Assembly: GCF_041270065.1 (NCBI RefSeq)
Contig: NZ_CP065958.1
Span: 3,100,001-3,164,000, forward strand
Source of the DNA: Streptomyces fradiae
GTDB taxonomy: Bacteria > Actinomycetota > Actinomycetes > Streptomycetales > Streptomycetaceae
Direction of reading: 5' to 3'
Length of the DNA stretch: 64,000 nt
Within the stretch, counting starts at the first letter, position 1. Each line of letters opens with the position of its first letter. The position numbers and the translations under genes are program-made. The notes beneath the pieces were generated by a model. The model was given only the letters and a program-made list of their open reading frames with translations, was not told the origin of the DNA and made no database searches. Of this stretch, positions 11,580 to 20,747 are shown piece after piece.

Positions 11580-12875
11580 TCAGTTCCGCGCGATTTTGTG
11601 GGAAGCGCTGAACTCCACCGGAAGCGTGCGCAGGCCACGCATAATCAGCCCGCCGCGCCACCGCAGTTCAGTCGGATCGGCCCCAAGTCGCAGGTCCGGC
11701 AGGCGAGTCAGCAGGGTCGCGAGCGCCGTCTGCCCCTCGAGACGGGCCAGCGGGGCGCCCAGACAGTAGTGGATGCCGTGCCCGTACCCCAGGTGCTGGT
11801 TGTCGCGCCGTGCCAGGTCCAGGGTGTCCGGCTCCGCGAAGCGCGCCGGGTCCCGATCGGCGGCGGCGAGCACCACCAGAACCGGATCACCGGCCGGGAT
11901 GTCCTGCCCGCCGATGCTCAGCGCCTCGGTGGCGAACCGCCAGGTCGCCAGCTCGACCGGACCGTCGTACCGCAGCAGCTCCTCGATCCCGGTCTCCAGG
12001 AGCCCCGTCTCCCCCGCCGCGAGCGAGTCCTGGAGCACGGCCCGCTGCTCGGGGTTGCGCAGCAGCGCGTAGACACCGTTGCCGATCAGATTCACCGTCG
12101 TCTCGAAACCGGCGAAGAGAAGGATGAAGGCCATGGCGGCGGCCTCGTTCTCGGTGAGGTGCTCGCCGTGGTCCGAGGCGCGGATCAGCCCGGAGATCAG
12201 ATCCTCCCCCGGCTCCTCCCTCTTCTTGTGGATGAGCTCAAGGAGATAGCCGCGCATCTTCTTCACCGAGCGCGCGACCCCGCCGCGCGGCCCGCCGCCG
12301 TGCCGGATCATCATCCCGGCCCAGTCCCGGAAGTCGTCCTGGTCCTCGGCGGGCACGCCGAGCAGGTCGCAGATCGCGTAGATGGGCAGCGGGAAGGCGA
12401 ACTCGTGGATGAGGTCCGCGCTCCCCTTCTCCACGCTGTGCTGTTTCGAAATGATGTCGTCGATGAGCCGGTCGGTCAGCTCCTGCACCCGGGGCGCGAA
12501 CTCCGCGACCCGGCGCGGCGTGAACGCCTTCGACACGAGCCGGCGCAGCCGGGTGTGGTCCGGCGGGTCGATGTTGAGCAGATGCGTCATCAGCTCGGCC
12601 TTGCGCTCGCCCGGGATCCCCGTCTTCCCCTTGGCGTGCGCCGGCTCGTCGTGGTGCGCCGGGTTCTTCGACAGCCGCTGGTCGGCGAGGGCCTGCCGGG
12701 CGTCCGCGTACCGGGTCACCAGCCAGGCCTCGACCCCGCTGGGCAGGGTGGCCTTGTGCACGGGCGCGTGCTCGCGCAGCCAGGCGTACGCCGGGTACGG
12801 ATCGGTGGCGAACTCCCAGGTGAAGAGCTCGGGCGCGGGCGGCGGGGAGGACGGGGACGAGGGGGCGGTGCTCAC
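11580..12875 (-). CDS. Cytochrome P450 (CYP107-like)
   Basis: 431 residues from GTG at 12875, with a G-rich stretch just upstream; TTG at 12890 is an alternative. Soluble bacterial class I P450: I-helix LLFAGFETTVN (oxygen activation), K-helix ExxR in EELLRYDGPVE, and heme-thiolate loop GYGHGIHYCLGAPLAR with the ligand Cys. It hydroxylates an unknown substrate with electrons from a separate ferredoxin system not encoded here. Its place beside rpf and eno matches, from memory, the conserved Streptomyces CYP107U locus, linked to development, so a role outside secondary metabolism is likely. Confidence 0.92.
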   Translation of the reverse strand: MSTAPSSPSSPPPAPELFTWEFATDPYPAYAWLREHAPVHKATLPSGVEAWLVTRYADARQALADQRLSKNPAHHDEPAHAKGKTGIPGERKAELMTHLLNIDPPDHTRLRRLVSKAFTPRRVAEFAPRVQELTDRLIDDIISKQHSVEKGSADLIHEFAFPLPIYAICDLLGVPAEDQDDFRDWAGMMIRHGGGPRGGVARSVKKMRGYLLELIHKKREEPGEDLISGLIRASDHGEHLTENEAAAMAFILLFAGFETTVNLIGNGVYALLRNPEQRAVLQDSLAAGETGLLETGIEELLRYDGPVELATWRFATEALSIGGQDIPAGDPVLVVLAAADRDPARFAEPDTLDLARRDNQHLGYGHGIHYCLGAPLARLEGQTALATLLTRLPDLRLGADPTELRWRGGLIMRGLRTLPVEFSASHKIARN

Positions 12876-12997
12876 CCCCCGACCGTACAAGGCCGCGGAT
12901 GCTGCGGAGGCCGCGGCTGCCGCGGCTGCCGCGGGTTGTCAGACCCGACCCGTAAGGTCGCAGACAAGATCGCATCGAGGGGGAAGGGATCTTCACC

Positions 12998-13807
12998 ATG
13001 GCCACGAACAGGGTCGTCTCCGCCGACGGCACGCCGATCGCCTACGAGCGGCAGGGCTCCGGGCCCGCCGTCGTGCTCATCGGCGGGGCGTTCATGTCCC
13101 ACGCCGAGTCCGGCCCGCTGGCCGGGCTGCTCGCCGAGCACTTCACGGTGATCACGTACGACCGGCGCGGCCGCGGCGACAGCGGCGACGCCTCCGGGCT
13201 CACCGGCTACGAGGTGCGGCGCGAGGTCGAGGACCTGGACGCGGTGATCGCGGGGGCGGCCGGCGGCTCGGCCATGCTCTTCGGCATGTCCTCGGGCGCC
13301 GTGCTCGCCCTGGAGGCCACCGCCCGGGGCGCCGCCGTGACCCGCCTCGCGCTCTACGAGCCGCCGTTCATCACCGACGACAGCCGCCCGCCCCTGCCCG
13401 CCGACTATGTGGCGCACCTGACGGAGCTGGTGGCGAAGGGGGCGTACGGGGACGCCGCCGCGTACTTCATGACCGCCGCGATCAACCTGCCCGAGGAAGT
13501 CGTCGCGGGCATGCGGCAGGCCCCGTTCTGGTCCGGCATGGAGGCCGTGGCCCGCACCCTCCCGTACGACGGGCAGGTCATGGGCGACACCATGTCCGGC
13601 CGGCCCCTGCCGGTCGAGCGCTGGGCCCCGGTGACCGTGCCCGTCCTCGTCGGCAGCGGCGACGCCGGCGCGCCGCACATGCTGACCGGCGCCCGGGAGC
13701 TCGCCGCCTCGGCCGGGAACTACACCCTGCGGGTCTTCCCGGGCGAGGAGCACACCATCGCGCCGGAGGTCCTGGCCCCCGTCCTGACAGACTTCTTCCG
13801 GGGCTGA
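12998..13807 (+). CDS. Alpha/beta hydrolase
   Basis: 269 residues from ATG at 12998, behind a purine-rich ribosome site (GGGGGAAGGGA). Visible hydrolase-fold features: oxyanion region VVLIGGAF at residues 25-32, nucleophile elbow FGMSSGA (Ser near residue 98), and the catalytic His in FPGEEHTI near 252. It has no signal peptide or membrane segment and is cytoplasmic. The substrate is unknown. It is divergent from the P450 over 122 bases that contain three tandem GCCGCGGCT-like units. Confidence 0.85.
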   Translation: MATNRVVSADGTPIAYERQGSGPAVVLIGGAFMSHAESGPLAGLLAEHFTVITYDRRGRGDSGDASGLTGYEVRREVEDLDAVIAGAAGGSAMLFGMSSGAVLALEATARGAAVTRLALYEPPFITDDSRPPLPADYVAHLTELVAKGAYGDAAAYFMTAAINLPEEVVAGMRQAPFWSGMEAVARTLPYDGQVMGDTMSGRPLPVERWAPVTVPVLVGSGDAGAPHMLTGARELAASAGNYTLRVFPGEEHTIAPEVLAPVLTDFFRG

Positions 13808-13931
13808 CACCGGAGCCGGCACCGGGGCTGATGCCGGAGGTGGTGCCGGAGCTGACATACGGAGGGCCGACTCCGCAGGCGAATGCCGAAGTCCGCCCGT
13901 GCGGTGACACTCCGGGGCTTAGATTCACCGC

Positions 13932-15143
13932 GTGGATGCCCAGCTGCTCAGAAGCGTGTTCGCGGTCGTCGAGCGGCGTGCCGAGCACGCCGTCGCCTTC
14001 TTCTACTCGCATCTCTTCTGGCACAACCCGGGCATGCGCGAGCTGTTCCCCGCCGACCTGGCGCCCCAGCGGGACCGGCTGTTCGCCGCGCTCACCCATG
14101 TGGTGACGCATGTGGAGGACCCCGGGCTCGCGCACTATCTGGGGCAGCTGGGCCGGGACCACCGCAAGTTCCTCGCCGCGCCCCCGCTCTACTGCGCGGT
14201 CGGCGCGAGCCTGCTCGCCGCCTTCGCGCACACCGCGGGCGCCGCGTGGACGATCGAGGCGGAGAAGGCCTGGACCGAGGCGTACGGGCGGGTCGCCGAC
14301 CTGATGCAGGCGGGCGCCGCGGAGGCCGTCGCGGAGGGGGAGCCGGCCTGGTGGGACGCGGACGTCGTGGGCCACGAGCGGTACGGGGACGACCTGACGC
14401 TGCTCACGCTGCGCCCGCGCCGCCCCTACCCGTACGCCGCCGGGCAGTACGTGAGCGTGAGCACGCTCCACCTGCCCCGGGTCTGGCGCACCTACTCCCT
14501 CGCCAACGCGCCGCGCCCGGACGGCACCCTGGAGCTGCATGTGAGCCGGATCCGGGGCGGGCTGATGAGCACCGCCCTGACCGAGCGGCTGCGGGTCGGC
14601 GAGACGGTCCGGCTGAGCTCCCCGGGCGGCGCGCTGACCGCCCGTACCCCGCCCGGCAAACCCCGTACGTACATCGCCGGCGGCACCGGCTGGGCGCCGG
14701 TGCGGGCGCTGCTCGAAGAGGCCGCGCGGGACGAACCCGGCCTTGAGGGGCGCCTGTTCGTGGTCGCCCGGGCCAAGGAGTACCTGTACGGGCGGGCCGA
14801 CGCGCAGCGCCTGTGCGGGCTGCTCCCGGGCCTGCACGTCACCTACATCACCGCGGCCCCCGGCCGCCCCCGCGACCAGGCCACCGAGCGCCTGGTCCAG
14901 GCCCTGCGGGCGGGCGTGAACTGGCCCGCCCACGACGTCTATCTGGCCGGCCCGCCCGGCCTGCTCGACGAGGTGTCGGAGGAGCTGGCCTGCCTCGGCA
15001 CCGACCCGGTCCGGATCTTCCACGACCGGCTGCCGTCCGTCGGCCGCTTCCGGACCCGCCCGGCCACCCGCGCGGAGTGGCTCCTCAGCCCGCCGCAGCT
15101 CCAGTGGCACAACCCGGACGCCCGCGCACCGCGCGAGCCCTGA
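13932..15143 (+). CDS. Globin-FAD/NAD reductase (flavohemoprotein-like)
   Basis: 403 residues from GTG at 13932. Residues 1-135 are a globin: Tyr in FFYSHLF (B helix) and proximal His in LGRDHRKF. Residues 140-240 are a FAD-binding ferredoxin-reductase domain (RTYSLAN), and 245-380 an NAD domain (YIAGGTGWAP). Flavohemoglobins turn nitric oxide and oxygen into nitrate using NADH. Here the sequence continues with a tail ending LLSPPQLQWHNPD. A TAGATT -10-like box at 13920-13925 places the start codon at +1, so the transcript may be leaderless. A second, diverged copy is at 29561-30871. Confidence 0.85.
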   Translation: MDAQLLRSVFAVVERRAEHAVAFFYSHLFWHNPGMRELFPADLAPQRDRLFAALTHVVTHVEDPGLAHYLGQLGRDHRKFLAAPPLYCAVGASLLAAFAHTAGAAWTIEAEKAWTEAYGRVADLMQAGAAEAVAEGEPAWWDADVVGHERYGDDLTLLTLRPRRPYPYAAGQYVSVSTLHLPRVWRTYSLANAPRPDGTLELHVSRIRGGLMSTALTERLRVGETVRLSSPGGALTARTPPGKPRTYIAGGTGWAPVRALLEEAARDEPGLEGRLFVVARAKEYLYGRADAQRLCGLLPGLHVTYITAAPGRPRDQATERLVQALRAGVNWPAHDVYLAGPPGLLDEVSEELACLGTDPVRIFHDRLPSVGRFRTRPATRAEWLLSPPQLQWHNPDARAPREP

Positions 15144-15157
15144 GACCTGTAGTTGTC

Positions 15158-16126
15158 CTACGGGGTTTCCAGGCCCTCCGCCGCACGGATCGCGTCCCGG
15201 TAGAGGCGGCCCGCCGCGCGCAGGGCGGCCTCCGGGTCGACGCCGGCGGCCTCCGCGCGTACGGCCAGGGCGAGGAGCTCGTAGCCGATGCCGTCGGCGG
15301 CCGGAAGCGGCACGTCGAGTCCGGCGGTCCGTACCCGGCCCGCGAGCTTGGCGGCGAGCGCGAGGCCGGGCTGGCCGAGCGGGACGCCGTCGGTGACGGA
15401 GTCGCGCCGCTTCTCCGCGGCCTTGGTGCGCAGCCAGTGCTCCTTGACGTCCTCCGGGGTCTCGGCGGTCGCGTCGCCGAAGACGTGCGGGTGCCGGTGG
15501 ATCAGCTTCTCCACGATCGTCCCGGCCACGTCGTCCACCGAGAACGGTTCCTCGGCGTCCTCCTCCGCGATCCGGGCGTGGAACACCACCTGGAGCAGCA
15601 CGTCGCCGAGCTCCTCGCGCAGCGCCTCCCGGTCCTCGTCCTCGATGGCCTCGACCAGCTCGTAGGCCTCCTCGATGGCGTACTTCGCCAGGCCCGGGTG
15701 CGTCTGCCGCGAGGTCCAGGGGCACTCGCGGCGGATCCGGTCCATGACCTGGACGAGGTCGAGCAGCCGGGCGCCCGGCAGGTCGTACGAGCCGGGCAGC
15801 AGCTCCAGGTCGGGCATGGCGACCCGGCCCGAACCGGCGAGCCGGGCGAGCCCGTCGGTGAGCGCCCGGTCGCCCTCGCCGGACGGCAGCACGAGCACCG
15901 TACGGCCCCCGGCGCAGGCCTCGACCAGCTCCTCGGCCGTCGGCCGCAGCACCTCGACGGTGACCCCGGCCTCCTTGAGATACGGAAGCTGGGGGTGGTC
16001 CGCGTCCGGGCACAGCACCCGGTCCGCCCCGTGCAGCGCCTGCCAGGCCGGCCAGGAGAGCAGGCCCGGCGCCACCCGGTGGCTGGCGGTGAGCAGGACG
16101 ACACGACCACGGTTCTCAGCGTTCAC
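15158..16126 (-). CDS. mazG: Nucleoside triphosphate pyrophosphohydrolase MazG
   Basis: 322 residues from GTG at 16126. The C-terminal two thirds is a MazG all-alpha NTP pyrophosphohydrolase: metal-binding EEAYELVEAIEDED and EELGDVLLQVVFHARIAEED (about residues 150-188), then the second helical pair with HRHPHVFGD. It hydrolyses non-canonical or excess (d)NTPs, or (p)ppGpp, to monophosphates and pyrophosphate. Residues 1-110 look like a reduced tetrapyrrole-methylase-type domain, seen in other MazG proteins. It lies downstream of the SurA-like lipoprotein gene, in the order known near mfd in actinobacteria. Confidence 0.92.
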   Translation of the reverse strand: MNAENRGRVVLLTASHRVAPGLLSWPAWQALHGADRVLCPDADHPQLPYLKEAGVTVEVLRPTAEELVEACAGGRTVLVLPSGEGDRALTDGLARLAGSGRVAMPDLELLPGSYDLPGARLLDLVQVMDRIRRECPWTSRQTHPGLAKYAIEEAYELVEAIEDEDREALREELGDVLLQVVFHARIAEEDAEEPFSVDDVAGTIVEKLIHRHPHVFGDATAETPEDVKEHWLRTKAAEKRRDSVTDGVPLGQPGLALAAKLAGRVRTAGLDVPLPAADGIGYELLALAVRAEAAGVDPEAALRAAGRLYRDAIRAAEGLETP

Positions 16127-16182
16127 ACCTCGAACCTACCCCGTCGCCGAAGGGCTGATCAGGCCCCGGCCCCGGCCCAGGC

Positions 16183-16830
16183 TCAGGCCCCGGCCTCCAC
16201 GGCCGCCGGCTTGGTGATCTGCCGTACCCACGGCGCCGTGTACGTCCCCAGCTGGATCTTCTCGTCGTCCCAGCTGCCGTAGCGCGGGTTCACGTCGATC
16301 TTCAGCTCCTTGGACGCCTTGCTGAAGGCCTCCGTGAGCTTCTTCTGCCCCTCCGGGGTGTTGGTGATCCCCAGCTTGGACGCGATCTTGTTCATGAGGA
16401 CGGCCCGCCGGGCCACGTCGTCGATCTGGCCCGGCGCCACCCCGCGCTGTTGCAGCAGGGCGGTCGCCATCTGCTGCTCGCCGCCGCTCTGCCGGACGAA
16501 GTCGCTGCGGGCCTGCTGGACCTCGGCGCGGCTGACGGTGACCCCGTTGTCCTCGCCGACCTTCCGCGCCACCCGGTCGAAGATCATGTCGTGCAGTTTC
16601 TGGCGGCTGAGGTCGCCGGTCTCGCGGATCAGCTGCTCCGCGTTCGGCGAGGCCTGCTGCGCCGTGCGCACGTCGGCGACCTGGGCCTGGAGGCTGGACA
16701 CGTCGATCCGCTGTCCGCCGACGACGGCCGCCGCGCCCGGATGGGCGTCACTGCCGCAGGCGGTGAGCAGCGGGGCCGCGGCGAGCAGCGTCGCGGCGGC
16801 GGAGACGGAGAGCGCAGTGCGGCGGTGCAA
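16183..16830 (-). CDS. SurA N-terminal domain lipoprotein
   Basis: 215 residues. The start is TTG at 16830, chosen because GGAGG lies five bases upstream and no ATG or GTG fits. A lipoprotein signal ends in the lipobox LTAC near residue 25, so the mature protein is anchored outside the membrane. The rest resembles the SurA-type chaperone N-terminal domain (HDMIFDRVARKVGEDNGVTVS, GQIDDVARRAVLMNKIA), without a PPIase domain. It probably assists folding of exported proteins. It precedes mazG by 56 bases and may share its transcript. Confidence 0.82.
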   Translation of the reverse strand: MHRRTALSVSAAATLLAAAPLLTACGSDAHPGAAAVVGGQRIDVSSLQAQVADVRTAQQASPNAEQLIRETGDLSRQKLHDMIFDRVARKVGEDNGVTVSRAEVQQARSDFVRQSGGEQQMATALLQQRGVAPGQIDDVARRAVLMNKIASKLGITNTPEGQKKLTEAFSKASKELKIDVNPRYGSWDDEKIQLGTYTAPWVRQITKPAAVEAGA

Positions 16831-16911
16831 AGGAGCCTCCCGGCGTGGGTCGTGCGTCAGTGGAACGACCGTGCGGTGATCGATGTTAGGCAGTCACCGT
16901 GGCGCGGGCCA

Positions 16912-17355
16912 CTACTTCGCGGCGACTGTCTCGGTCGATTCGGTCAACGACTCACGTGTTCGGGTGGTGTCGGGTCCCAGCATGATCGTCCGGGAGAGCA
17001 CGAAGGTGACCGGGATCGCCGCCGCCGCGGCGATCAGCGGCGCGTAGGTGCTGTCGACGTCCATGAGGTCGACGAGGACGTAGACGCCGACCGTCGTGAT
17101 GACGAAGTTCGCCGCGTTGGTCAGCGGGAACAGCAGGAACTTCTTCCAGGTGGGGCGGGTGCGGTAGGTGAAGTACGAGGTGAGGAAGAAGGAGCCGACC
17201 ATGGACAGCGCGAAGGCGAGGACATGGGCGGCGATGTACGGCACCCACAGCCCGAGGAGCAGGTAGAGCCCGTAGTACGTGCCGGTGTTGACGACGCCGA
17301 CCAGGCCGAACCGCACCACCTGCCAGGCAGTGTTCCTCGTGGTGCTCGGCGTCAT
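16912..17355 (-). CDS. GtrA family membrane protein
   Basis: 147 residues from ATG at 17355, whose ATGA overlaps the glycosyltransferase stop. Four transmembrane helices (about residues 12-32, 37-58, 73-95, 104-124), with the family start VRFGLVGVVNTGTYY. GtrA-like proteins are thought to flip polyprenyl-phosphate sugars across the membrane for later transfer to wall polymers or proteins. Coupling with the upstream polyprenyl-phosphate glycosyltransferase supports this. The soluble C-terminus is Thr/Glu-rich. Confidence 0.88.
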   Translation of the reverse strand: MTPSTTRNTAWQVVRFGLVGVVNTGTYYGLYLLLGLWVPYIAAHVLAFALSMVGSFFLTSYFTYRTRPTWKKFLLFPLTNAANFVITTVGVYVLVDLMDVDSTYAPLIAAAAAIPVTFVLSRTIMLGPDTTRTRESLTESTETVAAK

Positions 17356-18320
17356 CGGCGGACGAGTTCCTGCTCTTCCCGGGGCGCGGGGACGCGCGTG
17401 TTGGTGGCCTTGACCAGATAGTGCGGGCGGCGCTTCACCTCGTAGTAGATGCGGCCCACGTACTCGCCGACCAGCCCGAGCATCACCATCTGGACGCCGG
17501 CGAGCGCCGTGACCGTCACGAGCAGGGTGACATAACCGGGCGTGTCCACGCCGTTCACCAAGGCGACACCGACGATCCAGGCGGCGTACGCGAATGCCAC
17601 CGCGACCAGGATCATTCCGAGATAGACGGCGGCGCGGAGCGGCTTGTTGTTGAAGGAGAGAAGGCCGTCGAGGCCGTAGTTGAGCAGCTTTCCGAACGTC
17701 CATTTCGAACGTCCCTGCTCGCGCACCGCGTTCTCGTACTCGAAGGTCGTCGACTTGAATCCGACCCAGGCGAACAGGCCCTTGGAGAAACGGTTGTATT
17801 CGGTCAGTTCGAGAACGGCGTCGACCGTGCGCCGGGAAAGCAGCCGGAAGTCGCCGACGCCGTCGACCAGCTCGACGTCCACCAGGCGGTTGATCGCCCA
17901 GTAGTAGGCGCGGGCGGTGAGCGTGCGGGTGACCCGGTCGCCGGTGCGCGTGCGCCGGGCGATGACCTGGTCGTACCCCTCGGCGTGCAGCGCCAGCATG
18001 CGGTGCACGAGCTCCGGCGGGTGCTGCAGGTCGGCGTCCATGATCACGACGGCGTCGCCGGCGGCGGCCCGGAGGCCGGCCAGCATGGCGGCCTCCTTGC
18101 CGAAGTTGCGGCTGAAGGAGACATAGCGCGCCCGGGGATCGCCGTCGGCGATCCCCTCCAGAAGGGGGAGCGTTCGGTCACGGCTTCCGTCGTCCACGTA
18201 AACGATCTCGAATTCTCCGTCGAAACGGGAGAGTTCGGCCGTCACCTGGTCGTGGAAGCGACCGATGATCTCTTCTTCGTTGAAGCACGGGACCACGATC
18301 GAGAGCAGCACGGACCACAC
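17352..18320 (-). CDS. Glycosyltransferase family 2, polyprenyl-phosphate sugar synthase type
   Basis: 322 residues from GTG at 18320; GTG at 18311 is an alternative, and no strong ribosome site marks either. GT-A fold: SIVVPCFNEEEIIGRF at the start, VYVDDGSRD (nucleotide binding), and MDADLQHPPEL (metal-binding DxD). The C-terminal part has two transmembrane helices (about 235-260 and 270-295). This architecture (DPM1/GtrB/ArnC-like) moves a sugar from a nucleotide to undecaprenyl or decaprenyl phosphate at the inner face. It is translationally coupled to the GtrA gene. Confidence 0.9.
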   Translation of the reverse strand: MWSVLLSIVVPCFNEEEIIGRFHDQVTAELSRFDGEFEIVYVDDGSRDRTLPLLEGIADGDPRARYVSFSRNFGKEAAMLAGLRAAAGDAVVIMDADLQHPPELVHRMLALHAEGYDQVIARRTRTGDRVTRTLTARAYYWAINRLVDVELVDGVGDFRLLSRRTVDAVLELTEYNRFSKGLFAWVGFKSTTFEYENAVREQGRSKWTFGKLLNYGLDGLLSFNNKPLRAAVYLGMILVAVAFAYAAWIVGVALVNGVDTPGYVTLLVTVTALAGVQMVMLGLVGEYVGRIYYEVKRRPHYLVKATNTRVPAPREEQELVRR

Positions 18321-18407
18321 GACAACCGGTCCGGATGTCGCCGCCGGATTCCACCGGTGACGACGAGGCGACCATTGAATGAACTGCCCGGCACCGGGGC
18401 CGATTTC

Positions 18408-20747
18408 ATGATCTGCCCTGTCATATTCGACACCACGATGAACATCAGCGGAAACACCAGCGGGATCGGGATCGGGAACAGAATCCGGAACAGCCCGGCC
18501 GGTCCCACCGGACTGGCGGCGCTGCTCACCGTCGTCGCCGTGTGCGCCGGGGACGCGGTCGCCACCACCTTCCCGTTCGGCCACCACCGGCGCAGCGTGA
18601 ACGACCTGGGCAACCAGTTCCTGCCCTTCCACGCGCGCCTGTGGGACCTGCTGCACGGGCGGGCCGACGGCGGGCTGCTCCTGAACTGGCAGTCGGGCTG
18701 GGGCACCAGCTTCCTGCCCGATCTGGGCACCTATCTGACCAGCCCGTTCGCCCCGCTGGTGGCGCTCGCGCCGCGCGCCGACCTGGCGTACGCGCTGTAC
18801 GCGATCACCGTCCTGAAGACGGCGGCGGCCGCGGCCGCGATGGCCTTCCTGTTGCCCCGGCTCCAGCCGGTGACCGGCAAGCGAGTGCTCTGGTGGGCGC
18901 CGGGGGTGCTCGGCGCGGCGTACGGCCTGTGCGGCTGGGCGATCCTGGAGGCCGTCTACAACCCCATGTGGATGGACGGCCTGATCGCGTTCCCGCTGCT
19001 CTGCCTGGTGGGGGTGTGGGTACGGGAGGGGCGGCGGCCGCTGCTCGGCCCGCTGGTCGTCGTGGTCTGCTGGACCGCCAACTTCTACACCGCCTACATG
19101 GCGACCCTCGGCGCCGCCCTCGTCCTGATCGTCACCGCCCCGCGGTGGCGGGTGATCCTGCGCGGCGCCCTCACCGTGCTCCTCGGCGTGGGCCTCGCGA
19201 CGCCGGTCCTGGTGCCGGTGTTCCTGGGGACGCGGTACGCGTACCCCGGCGTCGTCCGGGACTTCGCACCGGCCGGCGGCGCGGACCTCGCGGCCCGCCT
19301 GATGCCCGCCACGTACGGCTTCTCCACCCCGGCCCTGTTCGTCTTCACGGCCGTCCCGGTGCTTGCGGCCTCCCTGCTCTTCCGGCGCAGGTGGCTGTGG
19401 CCGGCGGTCGTGACCGGGGTCGCGCTGTCCTTCCAGTTCGGGCCGACGCACCTGGTGTGGCACGTCTTCGCGACACCGAACGGCAGCCCGTACCGCCAGA
19501 CCTTCGTCCTCGCGGGTGTCCTGGTGATCGCCGCGTGGGCGGCGGTCGCCGACGGCCCGCCGGACCGGCGCGCGCTGCTCGGCGGCGTCGCCGTCGTCGG
19601 GGTCCTCGCGCTCGGCGCGCTGGGCAGCGGCGAGGCGACGCCGTGGGGGTGGGCGCTGTTCGCGGCGGGTCTCGCGGTCGTCCTCGTACGGCACCGGCGC
19701 CTGGCCCTGCCCCTCCTCGCCGCCGTCCTCGTCGCGCAGGCCGCCGCGACCACGGCGTGGGGCGACAAGGAGCGGCTGCGGCGGCTCGACGACTACCCGG
19801 CGTGGAGCGCCGCCGACACCCGGTGGTACGAGGCGCTCGACCGGGCCGACGGCTGGCCGGCGTACCGCGTGGACTCCGGTCGGCCGCAGACCACCGGCAA
19901 CGAGCCGATGATGCTCGGCGGCCAGGGCGGCGCCTACTACAGCAGCCTCACCCCCGACGTCCTCACCCGCACCATGGCGGCGCTCGGCGTCGGCTGGACC
20001 TCGCGCGGCCGCAACCTGCAGAGCCTCGACAACCCGGTCACGGACGCCCTGTTCGCGGTCGGCGCGCGCCTGCGGGACGGCGACCTCGTCCGTACGGCCA
20101 CCCCGCCGGCGCCCCTGGTGACCCTCCGGCCCCCGGGCCCGCCCCCCGTCTACGGCCCCTCCCCCTTCCGCAACCAGGAACTCCTCCTGGGCGCCCGGGT
20201 GTACGAGCCCCCGACCCCCTCCGGCGCCTGCCGCGTCGGCACCGAGGTCTTCTTCTGGTCCCCCGACTACACCGGCCCGGCCTCGCTCGGCGACCGTACG
20301 GTGAAGCTGCGCGGCCAGCTGCTGAAGTGGCGCGCGGCCCTGGTCTCGCTGGGCGTCCAGAAGGTGCCGGGCCTGAAGCCCCGTGTCCCCGCGAAGGGCG
20401 AACTCGCCTGCCTGGACCACACCCGTCTACGGGCCGCCGTCACCACCCTCCGGGCCTCCGCCCCGCCGGTGGTGGACGTCACCTCCACGGGCTTCCACGC
20501 CACCCTTCGCCCGGGCACGACGGGCACCCTCGTCCTGTCGGCGCCGCGCATCCCGGGCTGGCACTGCGACGGCCGGTCGGCGGAGTCGTACGGCGGCCTG
20601 GTCGCCGCCCCGGTCACCTCGGACCAGCGCGAGGTGACGTGCACCTTCCGCCCGCCGGGCCTGCGGCTCGGCCTCGCGGCGGCGGGGGCGTCGCTGCTGG
20701 CGCTCGCGGGATGGGTGCTGTGGGGACGGCGTCGCTACAGCTCGTAG
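18408..20747 (+). CDS. YfhO-type multi-pass membrane protein
   Basis: 779 residues from ATG at 18408; ATG at 18438 is an alternative and gives 769. Eleven to thirteen hydrophobic helices are visible, with the family motif DLGNQFLPFHARLW after the first helix, a middle helix cluster, a long soluble domain (about residues 450-740) and a final helix (LGLAAAGASLLALAGWVLW). YfhO relatives are GT-C-like and take part in glycosylation of lipoteichoic acids or proteins in Firmicutes. The divergent GT2/GtrA pair suggests one extracytoplasmic glycosylation function. Its 3' end overlaps the opposite gene by 13 bases. Confidence 0.82.
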   Translation: MICPVIFDTTMNISGNTSGIGIGNRIRNSPAGPTGLAALLTVVAVCAGDAVATTFPFGHHRRSVNDLGNQFLPFHARLWDLLHGRADGGLLLNWQSGWGTSFLPDLGTYLTSPFAPLVALAPRADLAYALYAITVLKTAAAAAAMAFLLPRLQPVTGKRVLWWAPGVLGAAYGLCGWAILEAVYNPMWMDGLIAFPLLCLVGVWVREGRRPLLGPLVVVVCWTANFYTAYMATLGAALVLIVTAPRWRVILRGALTVLLGVGLATPVLVPVFLGTRYAYPGVVRDFAPAGGADLAARLMPATYGFSTPALFVFTAVPVLAASLLFRRRWLWPAVVTGVALSFQFGPTHLVWHVFATPNGSPYRQTFVLAGVLVIAAWAAVADGPPDRRALLGGVAVVGVLALGALGSGEATPWGWALFAAGLAVVLVRHRRLALPLLAAVLVAQAAATTAWGDKERLRRLDDYPAWSAADTRWYEALDRADGWPAYRVDSGRPQTTGNEPMMLGGQGGAYYSSLTPDVLTRTMAALGVGWTSRGRNLQSLDNPVTDALFAVGARLRDGDLVRTATPPAPLVTLRPPGPPPVYGPSPFRNQELLLGARVYEPPTPSGACRVGTEVFFWSPDYTGPASLGDRTVKLRGQLLKWRAALVSLGVQKVPGLKPRVPAKGELACLDHTRLRAAVTTLRASAPPVVDVTSTGFHATLRPGTTGTLVLSAPRIPGWHCDGRSAESYGGLVAAPVTSDQREVTCTFRPPGLRLGLAAAGASLLALAGWVLWGRRRYSS

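Noticed and set aside
11580..13807. Secondary metabolite cluster around the P450 and hydrolase
   Set aside because: No core biosynthetic enzyme is near; neighbours are rpf, eno and mazG, a conserved core order.
17421..18407. In-frame upstream extension of the YfhO gene
   Set aside because: It runs antisense through the intact glycosyltransferase; composition is that of a shadow frame.
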